From Clostridia bacterium (lineage in GTDB: Bacteria > Bacillota > Clostridia > Oscillospirales > Acutalibacteraceae), in contig CAAGJJ010000002.1 in NCBI GenBank assembly GCA_900770165.1, forward strand, positions 1 through 7,297: a stretch of 7,297 nucleotides of DNA, read 5' to 3'. The notes below the pieces were generated by a model. That model did no database searches. It had not been told where the DNA came from and saw only the letters and a program-made list of their open reading frames with translations. Below, in pieces: positions 1 to 6,247 of this stretch (the stretch's first letter is position 1; each line of letters begins with the position of its first letter). Made by a program: the position numbers and the translations under genes.

Positions 1-312
1 GGAGCAGTTCTTCATCCTACCCAAAAACCTATAGAATTAGGCAGGTACATGGTGAGAACATATACTAATCCAGGGGATGTGGTACTTGATAACACTTTTG
101 GTAGTGGATCATTTTTAGTAGCAGCATTGATGGAGGGGAGAAATTTTATTGGAATTGAAAAAAATGAAGATGTTGCGCTATTCAAAAAAGAAGAAATAGA
201 TTATATCGATGTAGCGAAAAGAAGATTATTCTTGGCGTGGGAAGGTTTGGATAAAAAAACTCGTAAATATATTAAAGAGGAAAATCTTATAGCAGAATTC
301 AAAGAAAGGTAA
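1..312 (+). CDS. Beta-class DNA methyltransferase (N4-C/N6-A type), C-terminal part only
   Basis: The reading frame is open from base 1 and ends at TAA 310-312, so the N-terminal part lies outside the window; the ATG at 49 is internal, not a start. The 103 visible residues carry HPTQKP (residues 5-10), then the SAM-binding motif I as DNTFGSGS (30-37) and the acidic strand end GIEKN (51-55). HPTQKP followed by motif I near the C-terminus is typical of Pfam DNA_methylase (PF01555) enzymes, whose catalytic DPPY/SPPY motif lies upstream and is not visible here. The enzyme transfers a methyl group from SAM to an exocyclic amino group of adenine or cytosine. The next gene starts 11 bases after its stop, so the two are almost certainly translated together, and it probably modifies one strand of the site recognised by that fusion enzyme. 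Strand specificity and target base are inferred. Confidence 0.93.
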   Translation, partial: GAVLHPTQKPIELGRYMVRTYTNPGDVVLDNTFGSGSFLVAALMEGRNFIGIEKNEDVALFKKEEIDYIDVAKRRLFLAWEGLDKKTRKYIKEENLIAEFKER

Positions 313-319
313 AGGTGGT
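312..319 (+). promoter_or_regulatory. Ribosome binding site that decides the start of the RM fusion gene
   Basis: AAGGTGGT differs from the consensus AAGGAGGT by one base and lies 4 bases before ATG 324. It overlaps the stop region of the upstream methyltransferase, suggesting translational coupling. A GTG at 315 in the same frame is a possible but weaker start, because it lies inside this site. Confidence 0.65.
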
Positions 320-323
320 TTGC

Positions 324-3056
324 ATGGGGACAATTATTAGAAGAAATGAAAGAAGTTGGGCGATTGTAATAATTACAGAGATTAAAATGATGCTTAATGG
401 CTTGGGGTTAAAGATTAAGAGTGCAGGTGGAGAAAGTACGCTTTCTGTAAATAAGAAAAGTATGTTTCCAGACGTTTTGTTGTACGAAGATGAGGCACAA
501 ACTAAAATACTGCAAGGCTGGGAACTTAAAATGCCGGATGTATTGATTACAGATGAAGCATTGATTGCAGATGCTACAAGAAAGGCAAAAGCATTAGGAT
601 TGAACAGTTTCGTAATATGGAATTTTACCTATGGAAAATTATATATACAGAACAAACAAGGCTTTTTTGAGGAAGCCAAAGTATGGGATGGAACAAGTCA
701 TATTAAATCAAGAGAAGATGTTACTACATACAAAGCAGAGTGGTTACCTATTATAAAAGAAATTGTAATGACAGTAAATGAGTATCTTGTTAATGGAAGA
801 ATTGTAACATCGTCTATTGTAAATACAATATCGGATGGATTAATGACAGAATTGATTCAGCGGAATAAAGAGTTAGTAGCTGAAAATATTATGATTGAGT
901 CTAGCAAGAATATGCAGATGGAACGCAGACTAAAGGTTTGGTGGAATACATTTCATGAAGAATATGATAAAGATGAGAATAATATGTATTCGGCATATGC
1001 TAAGTCAGTGTTGTTAAATTGGACAAATCGAGTTATGTTTGCTAATGCAATTAAAAAGTATCATAATTGTGCATATGCCATAAAAGATATTGATTACACA
1101 ACATCTCCTAATGATGGAAATAATATTATTGAACATATAGTCGAACAAGGAGATTTTTATAATGTATTTAAGCCGTTGGAATTTAATGAGGTAATACCAG
1201 AAGATACATGGATTGATATTGTTGATTATAATCAATTTTTAATTGAGAATAACATTGAAAAAATAGAGCAAGGAGTATTGCAAGATATACTCGAAAAGAC
1301 CGTAAATACTGCAAAGAGAGAGATTCGTGGACAATATGCGACACCATATCGTTTGGCAGATATTTTGTGTCAGATTACTGTGCAAGATTGGAACAAGGAT
1401 TGTGCTGATTTGTGTGCTGGTACAGGTACGATTGCAAAAGCAATTATTAATAATAAAGCCCAAAGAATACATAGGGCAGATAAAGCGTTTATGACAACTT
1501 GGATGTCAGATAAGTATGCATATCCATTACAGATTGCTAATATTGCGGTTACAGATATTCATGCATTAAATATACCGATTAATATGTTTACAACGGATAT
1601 ATTTAAGGTAGAGACAGGAGATAAGATTAAAATAAAAAATCCAATAGATGGTAGTGATATAGAAGAAATCATTCCCAAATTTGGAGCTATTGTATCAAAT
1701 TTGCCTTTTGTAGAATACAATAAAATCGCTGACGATGAGCAGGAATATATTGCTCAATGGAGAGAAAAGATAACAAATAGTACTGGTATTAAATTTACAA
1801 GAAAAACGGATTTATATAATTATATACCATTTAAATTATATGAGTTATTGGAAAAGAACGGAAAACTTGGGATTATTATTTCAAACTCTTGGTTAGGAAC
1901 AGATATAGGAAAAAATTTTTTCGAAGCATTGCAGTATTATTACATTATCGAATCGGTTCTTATAAGCAATTGCAAAAGATGGTTTAATAATGCGGATGTT
2001 ATTGGAACTATACTTATTTTAAGGAAAAAAGAAATTAGTATTCCAGATAAAACAAAGCGGATTAGTTTTTGGTTAACTAATAAAGATATAAATACAATCG
2101 AGGAGGAGGATAAAGAAACATTAATTAATAGTATTGTTCTTCATCAAGTTATTGATGAATCAGTTGCAACTATGAAAGAATATTCACTTAGTGATATTGA
2201 TAATATTATGCAGTATGGAATTTCATTGAATGCTTTATTCCATAATATTTCGTGGATTAAAGAAATACAGGAATATATTGAACCAATTACCAATGAATTA
2301 AGTATGATTAGAGGAGAGCGTACAGGGCAAAATAAAGTCTTTTATATAAATGGTGAAACATCAATAGCAGATAAATTTTTATATCCAATGTTGAAGTCAT
2401 CGAGAAATATAAAAAAATATACGGCTTCTCCAAATATGAAGGCATTTTGCTGTAATAAGACAATTGAACAGTTAAAAGAAGATGGAGAAGAAGGAACACT
2501 GAAATGGATTCGCAAATTCTCAAATGATAAGTATGAACCATTAGCCAAAAGTATTAACTATTCACCATGGTATCAAATGCCATCAATTAATAGAGCAGAT
2601 TTAGTTACTTCGGAAAATCCTGATAAAAGACTTTTTATCGCGGAATTAAATGAAAGTGTGATAGTTGATCAAAGGCTAATTGCGATGAAATATAAAGATT
2701 CTGTAGCTAATAAAGAACTGGTTTTCGCTTTGCTTAATTCTATATATGGTATGTTTGCAATAGAAGCAAATGGATTTGGTAGAGGGCAAGGCGTTTTAGA
2801 TATAAGTAAAACAGGGTTTCAAAAAATATGTATGATTAATCCAGAGTTGATTTCAAAGGAAGATGCAGCAGAGATAATAGCATTGTTTTCAAAAATTAAG
2901 AATCGTAATGTCATGGAAATTGAAGATGAATTAATGAATACAGATAGACAAGCATTTGACAAAAAGGTGCTTCAGTCAATAGGACATGAAGAACTGTATG
3001 ATTGTATTAAGGAATCATTACTTTCAATGCAACATACAAGACATTGTGTGAAATGA
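324..3056 (+). CDS. Restriction-modification fusion: PD-(D/E)XK nuclease-like domain + gamma-class N6-adenine methyltransferase + target-recognition region
   Basis: This 910-residue protein resembles a Type IIG-style bifunctional restriction enzyme. The N-terminal region has a PD-(D/E)XK pattern: FPD (D50) followed by GWELK (E67, K69), with GGES (35-38) before it. Methyltransferase motifs follow in gamma-class order: motif X-like GQYATP (336-341), motif I DLCAGTGT (362-369), motif IV SNLPF (458-462) and a later strand of the type NGKLGIIISNSW. The remaining C-terminal part of about 300 residues should hold the DNA target-recognition domain. Motif IV is normally NPPY/F in this class; here the first proline is leucine, so methylation activity should not be assumed. 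No helicase/translocase motifs are seen, which argues against a complete Type I or III enzyme. It pairs with the preceding methyltransferase, as expected for an asymmetric site needing two modifying activities. ATG 324 is chosen for its ribosome site; GTG 315 would add three residues. Confidence 0.9.
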   Translation: MGTIIRRNERSWAIVIITEIKMMLNGLGLKIKSAGGESTLSVNKKSMFPDVLLYEDEAQTKILQGWELKMPDVLITDEALIADATRKAKALGLNSFVIWNFTYGKLYIQNKQGFFEEAKVWDGTSHIKSREDVTTYKAEWLPIIKEIVMTVNEYLVNGRIVTSSIVNTISDGLMTELIQRNKELVAENIMIESSKNMQMERRLKVWWNTFHEEYDKDENNMYSAYAKSVLLNWTNRVMFANAIKKYHNCAYAIKDIDYTTSPNDGNNIIEHIVEQGDFYNVFKPLEFNEVIPEDTWIDIVDYNQFLIENNIEKIEQGVLQDILEKTVNTAKREIRGQYATPYRLADILCQITVQDWNKDCADLCAGTGTIAKAIINNKAQRIHRADKAFMTTWMSDKYAYPLQIANIAVTDIHALNIPINMFTTDIFKVETGDKIKIKNPIDGSDIEEIIPKFGAIVSNLPFVEYNKIADDEQEYIAQWREKITNSTGIKFTRKTDLYNYIPFKLYELLEKNGKLGIIISNSWLGTDIGKNFFEALQYYYIIESVLISNCKRWFNNADVIGTILILRKKEISIPDKTKRISFWLTNKDINTIEEEDKETLINSIVLHQVIDESVATMKEYSLSDIDNIMQYGISLNALFHNISWIKEIQEYIEPITNELSMIRGERTGQNKVFYINGETSIADKFLYPMLKSSRNIKKYTASPNMKAFCCNKTIEQLKEDGEEGTLKWIRKFSNDKYEPLAKSINYSPWYQMPSINRADLVTSENPDKRLFIAELNESVIVDQRLIAMKYKDSVANKELVFALLNSIYGMFAIEANGFGRGQGVLDISKTGFQKICMINPELISKEDAAEIIALFSKIKNRNVMEIEDELMNTDRQAFDKKVLQSIGHEELYDCIKESLLSMQHTRHCVK

Positions 3057-3158
3057 TTGTATATATGAATATTAATAATATGGAGAATTGTAAAAATTGT
3101 ATTTTATTGATTTATTCTATGGAAGCTAGTGAATATGACAAATGAAAGAAGGAATGTA

Positions 3159-3983
3159 ATGGAAAATTCAATTTGTAAAATAGTATATTTTGATGAAGAT
3201 TCAGTAACCGATTATGTACAGATTATTGCTGGAGGTGCATTAGAGAAGACAACACAGTTATTAAAAGAAACAGATAAAAATGTAAATACGGATGCTTCGG
3301 TTTCTGGCAAAGCGGGAATAAGTGGTGTTTTTAAGGCTTTATTGGGATTAGAAGCTCAAGCATCTGCAGATGCATCAATGGGAATTTCTTTAAATACAAA
3401 TAAAATGGCAAAAAATATTGTTAAAAACACTATTTTAACTGATTTTTTGGGAATTTTGAATGATGAAAAACAAAATAGAAAAGGCAAAATATCAAAAGGA
3501 AGTATAAAGAAATTTGAAGGATACACTATATCAGTAGAAAAGGATTCGTTATCATATATTGTTATGGTGTCGCCATACTTATCAATGTTAAAAGGTGGAG
3601 CAAGCGTTCCGGCAGGTGAATTTGATATAGCAATAGAGAAGTTGGATAATGCGTTAAAGTCAGCAAAAGGATATTATGAATTTGTAGGAACTAAAGGGAA
3701 AAGTAAAGTTGTGCTACGATTTAATATCAATTCCCTAAAAAATAACTATAAAATTAATGATTTGTTAAAAATGAACCTAAGTATATATGCAATAAAAGTT
3801 GGGACAACAACATTATCACAATTAGATGTAAATAAAGAGTTAGATATTGATTTTTATAGTAGACCTAAGGATAATCCAGATTATACTTCTTCTGAAAAGA
3901 AAACATCTGATGATGATACAGATAAAAATAGAAAACTTGATGTTTATGATGTTTTATTAGCGGGAGTTGAGACGAATGATTGA
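3159..3983 (+). CDS. DUF6414-type protein, first gene of a two-gene module with an AAA+ ATPase
   Basis: A 274-residue protein whose N-terminal KIVYFDEDSVTDYVQII (residues 7-23) matches my recollection of the DUF6414 family; biochemical function is unknown to me. Residues about 40-80 are rich in Ala, Ser and Gly with a short hydrophobic stretch (GISGVFKALLGLEAQAS). A mixed alpha/beta middle part follows, then a hydrophilic Ser/Lys/Asp-rich linker (about 234-256) and a short C-terminal tail. No signal peptide or long membrane helix is seen. The ATG at 3159 is preferred because AGAAGGA lies 5 bases upstream and it places the family signature at the N-terminus; GTG 3129 and ATG 3135 in the same frame would add ten or eight residues. 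The next gene's preferred ATG lies inside the last codons of this one, so both are probably co-translated. It lies 102 bp after the RM gene, so either the same transcript or its own promoter is possible. Confidence 0.8.
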   Translation: MENSICKIVYFDEDSVTDYVQIIAGGALEKTTQLLKETDKNVNTDASVSGKAGISGVFKALLGLEAQASADASMGISLNTNKMAKNIVKNTILTDFLGILNDEKQNRKGKISKGSIKKFEGYTISVEKDSLSYIVMVSPYLSMLKGGASVPAGEFDIAIEKLDNALKSAKGYYEFVGTKGKSKVVLRFNINSLKNNYKINDLLKMNLSIYAIKVGTTTLSQLDVNKELDIDFYSRPKDNPDYTSSEKKTSDDDTDKNRKLDVYDVLLAGVETND

Positions 3984-5127
3984 TGAAGTAATTGTTTTTA
4001 CAGGCTCTAAAAGAGATTTTAATAGTTTGTTACAGGAAAGAATAGATACAGAAAATGATGAAGTTGTTTCTTTTATGGAATTAATCCAGCATTATAATGC
4101 TAGAATTCATCCAACAGAATCTGGAGTGAAGGAAATATTTCTAAAAAAAAAGATAGGCGCAAATTGTTTGATATGTAAGGCGGACGATTTTGGTTCGGTA
4201 TTAGAACATACTTTATTGAATTTTACTAATATAATAAGTTTGAATTATGATGTTGAAAAATTGTTTGTACATAATCCACCCAAAAAGGTTCTGGAAAATC
4301 TGCAATCAGAATTTGGAGATGAAATCGAATATTGTAAATCAGAATACGCTAAATTAGATATTCCACGTATTAAGAGAATCTATAATGATTTGAATAAGAA
4401 TATCTTGGGGCAGGAAAAATGCAAGATTGAAATAATTAGTGGTTTATATAGATTGACAAAAGAAAAAAGTCAAAAGCCAGCTGTTTTTATGTTATATGGA
4501 CCATCTGGAGTTGGCAAAACAGAAACGGCAAAATGTATTAGTGAATCTTTGGGTGGAGCGATATTAAGAATTCAATTTTCTATGATGCAGACTGGTGAAG
4601 CATATAATTATGTATTTGGATCGGAACATTCAAAAGCAAGTTTCGCACGTGATATGATGGGGAGGGAGTCAAATATAATTTTAATAGATGAGTTTGATAA
4701 GGTTAATCCCAATTTCTATAATGCATTTTATGAATTATTTGATGAAGGTAAGTATGTAGATACTAATTATGAAGTGGATCTGAAAAATTCTATTTTTATA
4801 TGTACCTGTAACTTTATGAGTGAAAAGGAAATAAAAAAGATTTTGGGACCTGCTATGTATTCAAGAATAGGAAAGTGCATCGAATATAATGAATTACAAA
4901 AAGAACAGAAGATAAAAATTATTAACAATTGGTATGATGAAATACTAGAAAATTTAGATGATAATGAAAGGCAAGTTATAAAAGAAACAGATATTCTAAA
5001 ATGGTTTCAAGATAATGAAGAACGATATGATAATATACGTTTGTTAAAAAATAAAATGGAACAGGCAATATATGAAAAACTAGCAGCTGTCTTTGTTATA
5101 GAAAATAGTAGAGAAGACGATATTTAA
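3976..5127 (+). CDS. Clp/torsin-like AAA+ ATPase with an unrecognised N-terminal domain
   Basis: This 383-residue protein has a clear AAA+ module: Walker A GPSGVGKT (175-182), Walker B IILIDEFDK (234-242, D238 and E239), sensor-1 asparagine in TCNF (N279), a probable arginine finger in SRIGK (R297) and a possible sensor-2 arginine in NIRLL (R355). The KNILGQE box before Walker A and the DEFDK form are typical of the ClpA/B D2, HslU/ClpX and torsin group, which remodel or unfold proteins in rings. Residues 1-140 match no domain I recognise and may carry substrate or partner specificity. No protease domain or ClpP-binding loop was recognised. The ATG at 3976 is preferred because GGGAG lies 9 bases upstream; a TTG at 3967 would add three residues but sits against that site. 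It overlaps the DUF6414 gene by 8 bp, so the two proteins probably act together. Confidence 0.9.
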   Translation: MIDEVIVFTGSKRDFNSLLQERIDTENDEVVSFMELIQHYNARIHPTESGVKEIFLKKKIGANCLICKADDFGSVLEHTLLNFTNIISLNYDVEKLFVHNPPKKVLENLQSEFGDEIEYCKSEYAKLDIPRIKRIYNDLNKNILGQEKCKIEIISGLYRLTKEKSQKPAVFMLYGPSGVGKTETAKCISESLGGAILRIQFSMMQTGEAYNYVFGSEHSKASFARDMMGRESNIILIDEFDKVNPNFYNAFYELFDEGKYVDTNYEVDLKNSIFICTCNFMSEKEIKKILGPAMYSRIGKCIEYNELQKEQKIKIINNWYDEILENLDDNERQVIKETDILKWFQDNEERYDNIRLLKNKMEQAIYEKLAAVFVIENSREDDI

Positions 5128-5153
5128 TAGAATCAAAAAAGGGTTAGATGAAA

Positions 5154-5178
5154 AAAGAGCTGTTGTTGACAGCTCTTT
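5154..5178. terminator. Strong hairpin terminator, usable on both strands
   Basis: Perfect 10-bp stem AAAGAGCTGT / ACAGCTCTTT around a 5-base loop (5164-5168). On the minus strand it is followed by an uninterrupted run of T (complement of the A run 5151-5156), a textbook intrinsic terminator placed just after the tRNA-like element. On the plus strand the T tract is short and followed by A, so it is a weaker terminator there for the AAA+ operon, which ends 26 bases earlier. Confidence 0.85.
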
Positions 5179-5182
5179 AAAA

Positions 5183-5267
5183 TGAGGTGAGAGGGATTCG
5201 AACCCTCTGTGCATTTATGTGAATCAGATTCCATGCTATAACCCTTGTGGCTAGACTAAACCACCCC
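5183..5267 (-). tRNA. tRNA-like gene with abnormal D and anticodon arms; identity uncertain (possibly Gln-CTG) or a pseudo-tRNA
   Basis: Read on the minus strand, the 85-nt element starts GGGGTGG and ends TCACCTC plus discriminator A; these pair over 7 bp with two G-U pairs. The T arm is textbook: GAGGG, loop TTCGAAT, CCCTC. U8 is present and CCA is not encoded. The rest fits poorly. The best anticodon arm has a 7-base loop reading anticodon CTG with U33 and A37, but its stem needs one bulged A. The D region is about seven bases too long and forms only a 3-bp stem. I found no better anticodon register. A strong minus-strand terminator directly after it suggests that it is, or was, transcribed. 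It could be a degenerate tRNA, an unusual tRNA, or a tRNA-derived RNA. Confidence 0.5.
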
Positions 5268-5277
5268 ACAAATGCAC
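5210..5277. repeat. Inverted repeat spanning the 5' part of the tRNA-like element
   Basis: GTGCATTT at 5210-5217 pairs with AAATGCAC at 5270-5277, and GTG 5220-5222 can extend the stem with CAC 5267-5269 after a 2-base bulge. Inside it, minus-strand GTGGTT / AGCCAC forms a further 6-bp hairpin. These pairings compete with the tRNA acceptor stem, so the RNA may adopt a non-tRNA fold. Confidence 0.5.
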
Positions 5278-5605
5278 GTTATCACCACGCCTAAATTATT
5301 TACTCTCATGTTGTAAACTCCCTTCATTGCTAAATAAATTTGTATATTCATCAAGGTAAAGTTAATTATGTCAGGAGTAATGCCGCAGAGGAATGAAAGC
5401 AAGGAAACTGTTTCAACCAATATATATGCATATGATAACATGGTTTCTAAAAAAATGTAAATGGTGCCCAGATAAAATTTTAAAATTAGAATCAGTTGGA
5501 TAATAAGGTCTTACTCGTGAGTATATATTTGGTATTTTTGAATATGGTTTTAAAACTAATATTGATGAATTAAACAGTTATAGATGCTATGAATTATGTG
5601 GAATA
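5278..5605. other. Intergenic stretch with decayed-looking coding fragments and no intact gene
   Basis: No intact gene is seen on either strand; the long open frame on the minus strand here runs into the tRNA-like element and is not supported. Two plus-strand pieces read like protein remnants. One is a 30-codon frame from ATG 5368 to TAA 5460 (starting MSGVMPQRNESKE). The other is a frame without a start from about 5507 to 5610 containing REYIFGIFEYGFKTNIDEL. They lie in different frames separated by stops. I cannot assign either to a family, so they may be scars of a disrupted gene or chance. Confidence 0.35.
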
Positions 5606-5842
5606 TTAACACCAATCATCATCCATAGCATCAGCCCAAGCCTGCAACTCGCAATCAAGAGCAAGTGCAGCATACATAAGTGGTTCATCAATCGCAAGAT
5701 TATCAATAAGCCTTTGAGAGTTAGGCGTAGTATGGAGATTCTTTTCTGCTTCAGCACATGAGACAAACAGAAGCACATTGTTATCAAAAGCAATGTCAAT
5801 TCCGTTCTTGTATTGGTTGTAGTAAGCAAAGTATTTTTTCAT
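5606..5842 (-). CDS. Small uncharacterised protein (78 aa), possibly DUF6061-like
   Basis: A compact acidic protein starting MKKYFAYYNQYKNGID and ending in Asp-Trp-Cys. The start is supported by AAAGGA on the minus strand (complement of 5851-5856), 8 bases before the ATG at 5842. Its layout is an N-terminal beta-like segment (FAYYNQYKNGIDIAFDNN), then NSQRLIDNLAIDEPLMYAAL, then a C-terminal acidic helix. That recalls the small DUF6061 proteins common in gut Firmicutes, but this is a memory-based, low-certainty match. No signal peptide, membrane segment or DNA-binding motif is visible. The frame stays open upstream to a TTG at 5938, which lacks a matching ribosome site, so I do not extend it. 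It stands alone, transcribed away from the HAD gene. Function unknown. Confidence 0.62.
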   Translation of the reverse strand: MKKYFAYYNQYKNGIDIAFDNNVLLFVSCAEAEKNLHTTPNSQRLIDNLAIDEPLMYAALALDCELQAWADAMDDDWC

Positions 5843-5960
5843 AATGATTGTCCTTTCTTCAATAGAGTAATGAGCAGTTCTGGGAATGTGTGGGCAGTCC
5901 TGCGTATACAACACATATGCAACACTACCCACCACCAATACCTTATTTCAGGGCTTTTCT

Positions 5961-5981
5961 CGTTCTCAAAACGTTCTCAAA
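5961..5981. repeat. Tandem direct repeat CGTTCTCAAA x2
   Basis: CGTTCTCAAA occurs at 5961-5970 and again at 5972-5981, an 11-base period or about one helical turn, in the non-coding DNA upstream of the small minus-strand gene. On the minus strand it reads TTTGAGAACG twice. The one-turn spacing suits a paired protein-binding site, such as an operator or recombinase arm site. No cognate protein is visible in the window. Confidence 0.6.
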
Positions 5982-6034
5982 GAGATAATATTTACAATCC
6001 AAAGCGTCTTATGGCGTTTCAGAAAAGTATATTA

Positions 6035-6067
6035 CACCTCGGAATTTCGGTTCCGGGGTGTTTTTTT
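6035..6067 (+). terminator. Intrinsic terminator, plus strand, without an intact upstream gene
   Basis: A 10-bp stem (6035-6044 with 6051-6060, one T-G pair), loop TTTCGG and a run of seven T at 6061-6067 make a textbook plus-strand terminator. The nearest intact plus-strand gene upstream ends at 5127, more than 900 bases away and beyond another terminator. The gene it served may have been lost, or it may insulate the HAD promoter. Confidence 0.88.
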
Positions 6068-6070
6068 AGT

Positions 6071-6100
6071 TTGTGAACTGTGGTATTATTATAATATAAT
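6071..6100 (+). promoter_or_regulatory. Probable sigma-70-type promoter for the HAD phosphatase gene
   Basis: TTGTGA (6071-6076), an 18-bp spacer and a perfect TATAAT (6095-6100) directly follow the plus-strand terminator. A second overlapping TATAAT lies five bases upstream. The expected transcript would have a leader of about 140 bases before the HAD start at 6248. Confidence 0.6.
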
Positions 6101-6129
6101 GAAAAATATTATTTTGGATAGATGTTTAT

Positions 6130-6189
6130 ATGACAACTGTAATCACAAAGAGCGATAGAATTATAAAGGTTGTATCCAGAGAAGAATAG
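6130..6189 (+). other. Short open frame (19 codons) in the HAD leader; leader peptide or gene remnant
   Basis: ATG 6130 to TAG 6187-6189 encodes MTTVITKSDRIIKVVSREE. The residues look protein-like and resemble the N-terminus of a longer protein cut short by a stop. No strong ribosome site is seen (only GGA about 10 bases upstream). It lies between the promoter and the HAD gene. I cannot assign a family; it may be a chance frame. Confidence 0.25.
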
Positions 6190-6247
6190 AAAAGTACAAT
6201 AACAACTTTTTTTGATAAAGTTGGCAGATATGATTGGAGAGCCATAT

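Noticed and set aside
1014..1472. Minus-strand open frames inside the RM fusion gene (also at 2308-2548)
   Set aside because: They are antisense to a gene with clear domain motifs, have no ribosome sites, and their composition (Ile, Leu, Cys, Tyr rich) is that of shadow frames in AT-rich DNA.
3057..3158. Promoter for the DUF6414 gene, for example TTGTAA 3088-3093 with TATTCT 3113-3118
   Set aside because: The spacer is 19 bp and both boxes are poor in very AT-rich DNA, so it cannot be told from chance; the gene may equally be read through from the RM genes.
5183..5267. tRNA-Sec, allo-tRNA or tmRNA fragment as identity of the tRNA-like element
   Set aside because: The acceptor and T stems are 7 and 5 bp rather than the extended forms, no long variable arm folds well, and there is no tmRNA 5' sequence or tag frame.
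5256..5441. Minus-strand open frame of 61 codons with hydrophobic residues
   Set aside because: It overlaps the tRNA-like element, lacks a ribosome site, and lies in non-coding or decayed DNA.
5813..6158. Two overlapping plus-strand open frames
   Set aside because: They are antisense to the small minus-strand gene or cross a strong terminator (6035-6067), without ribosome sites or recognisable motifs.
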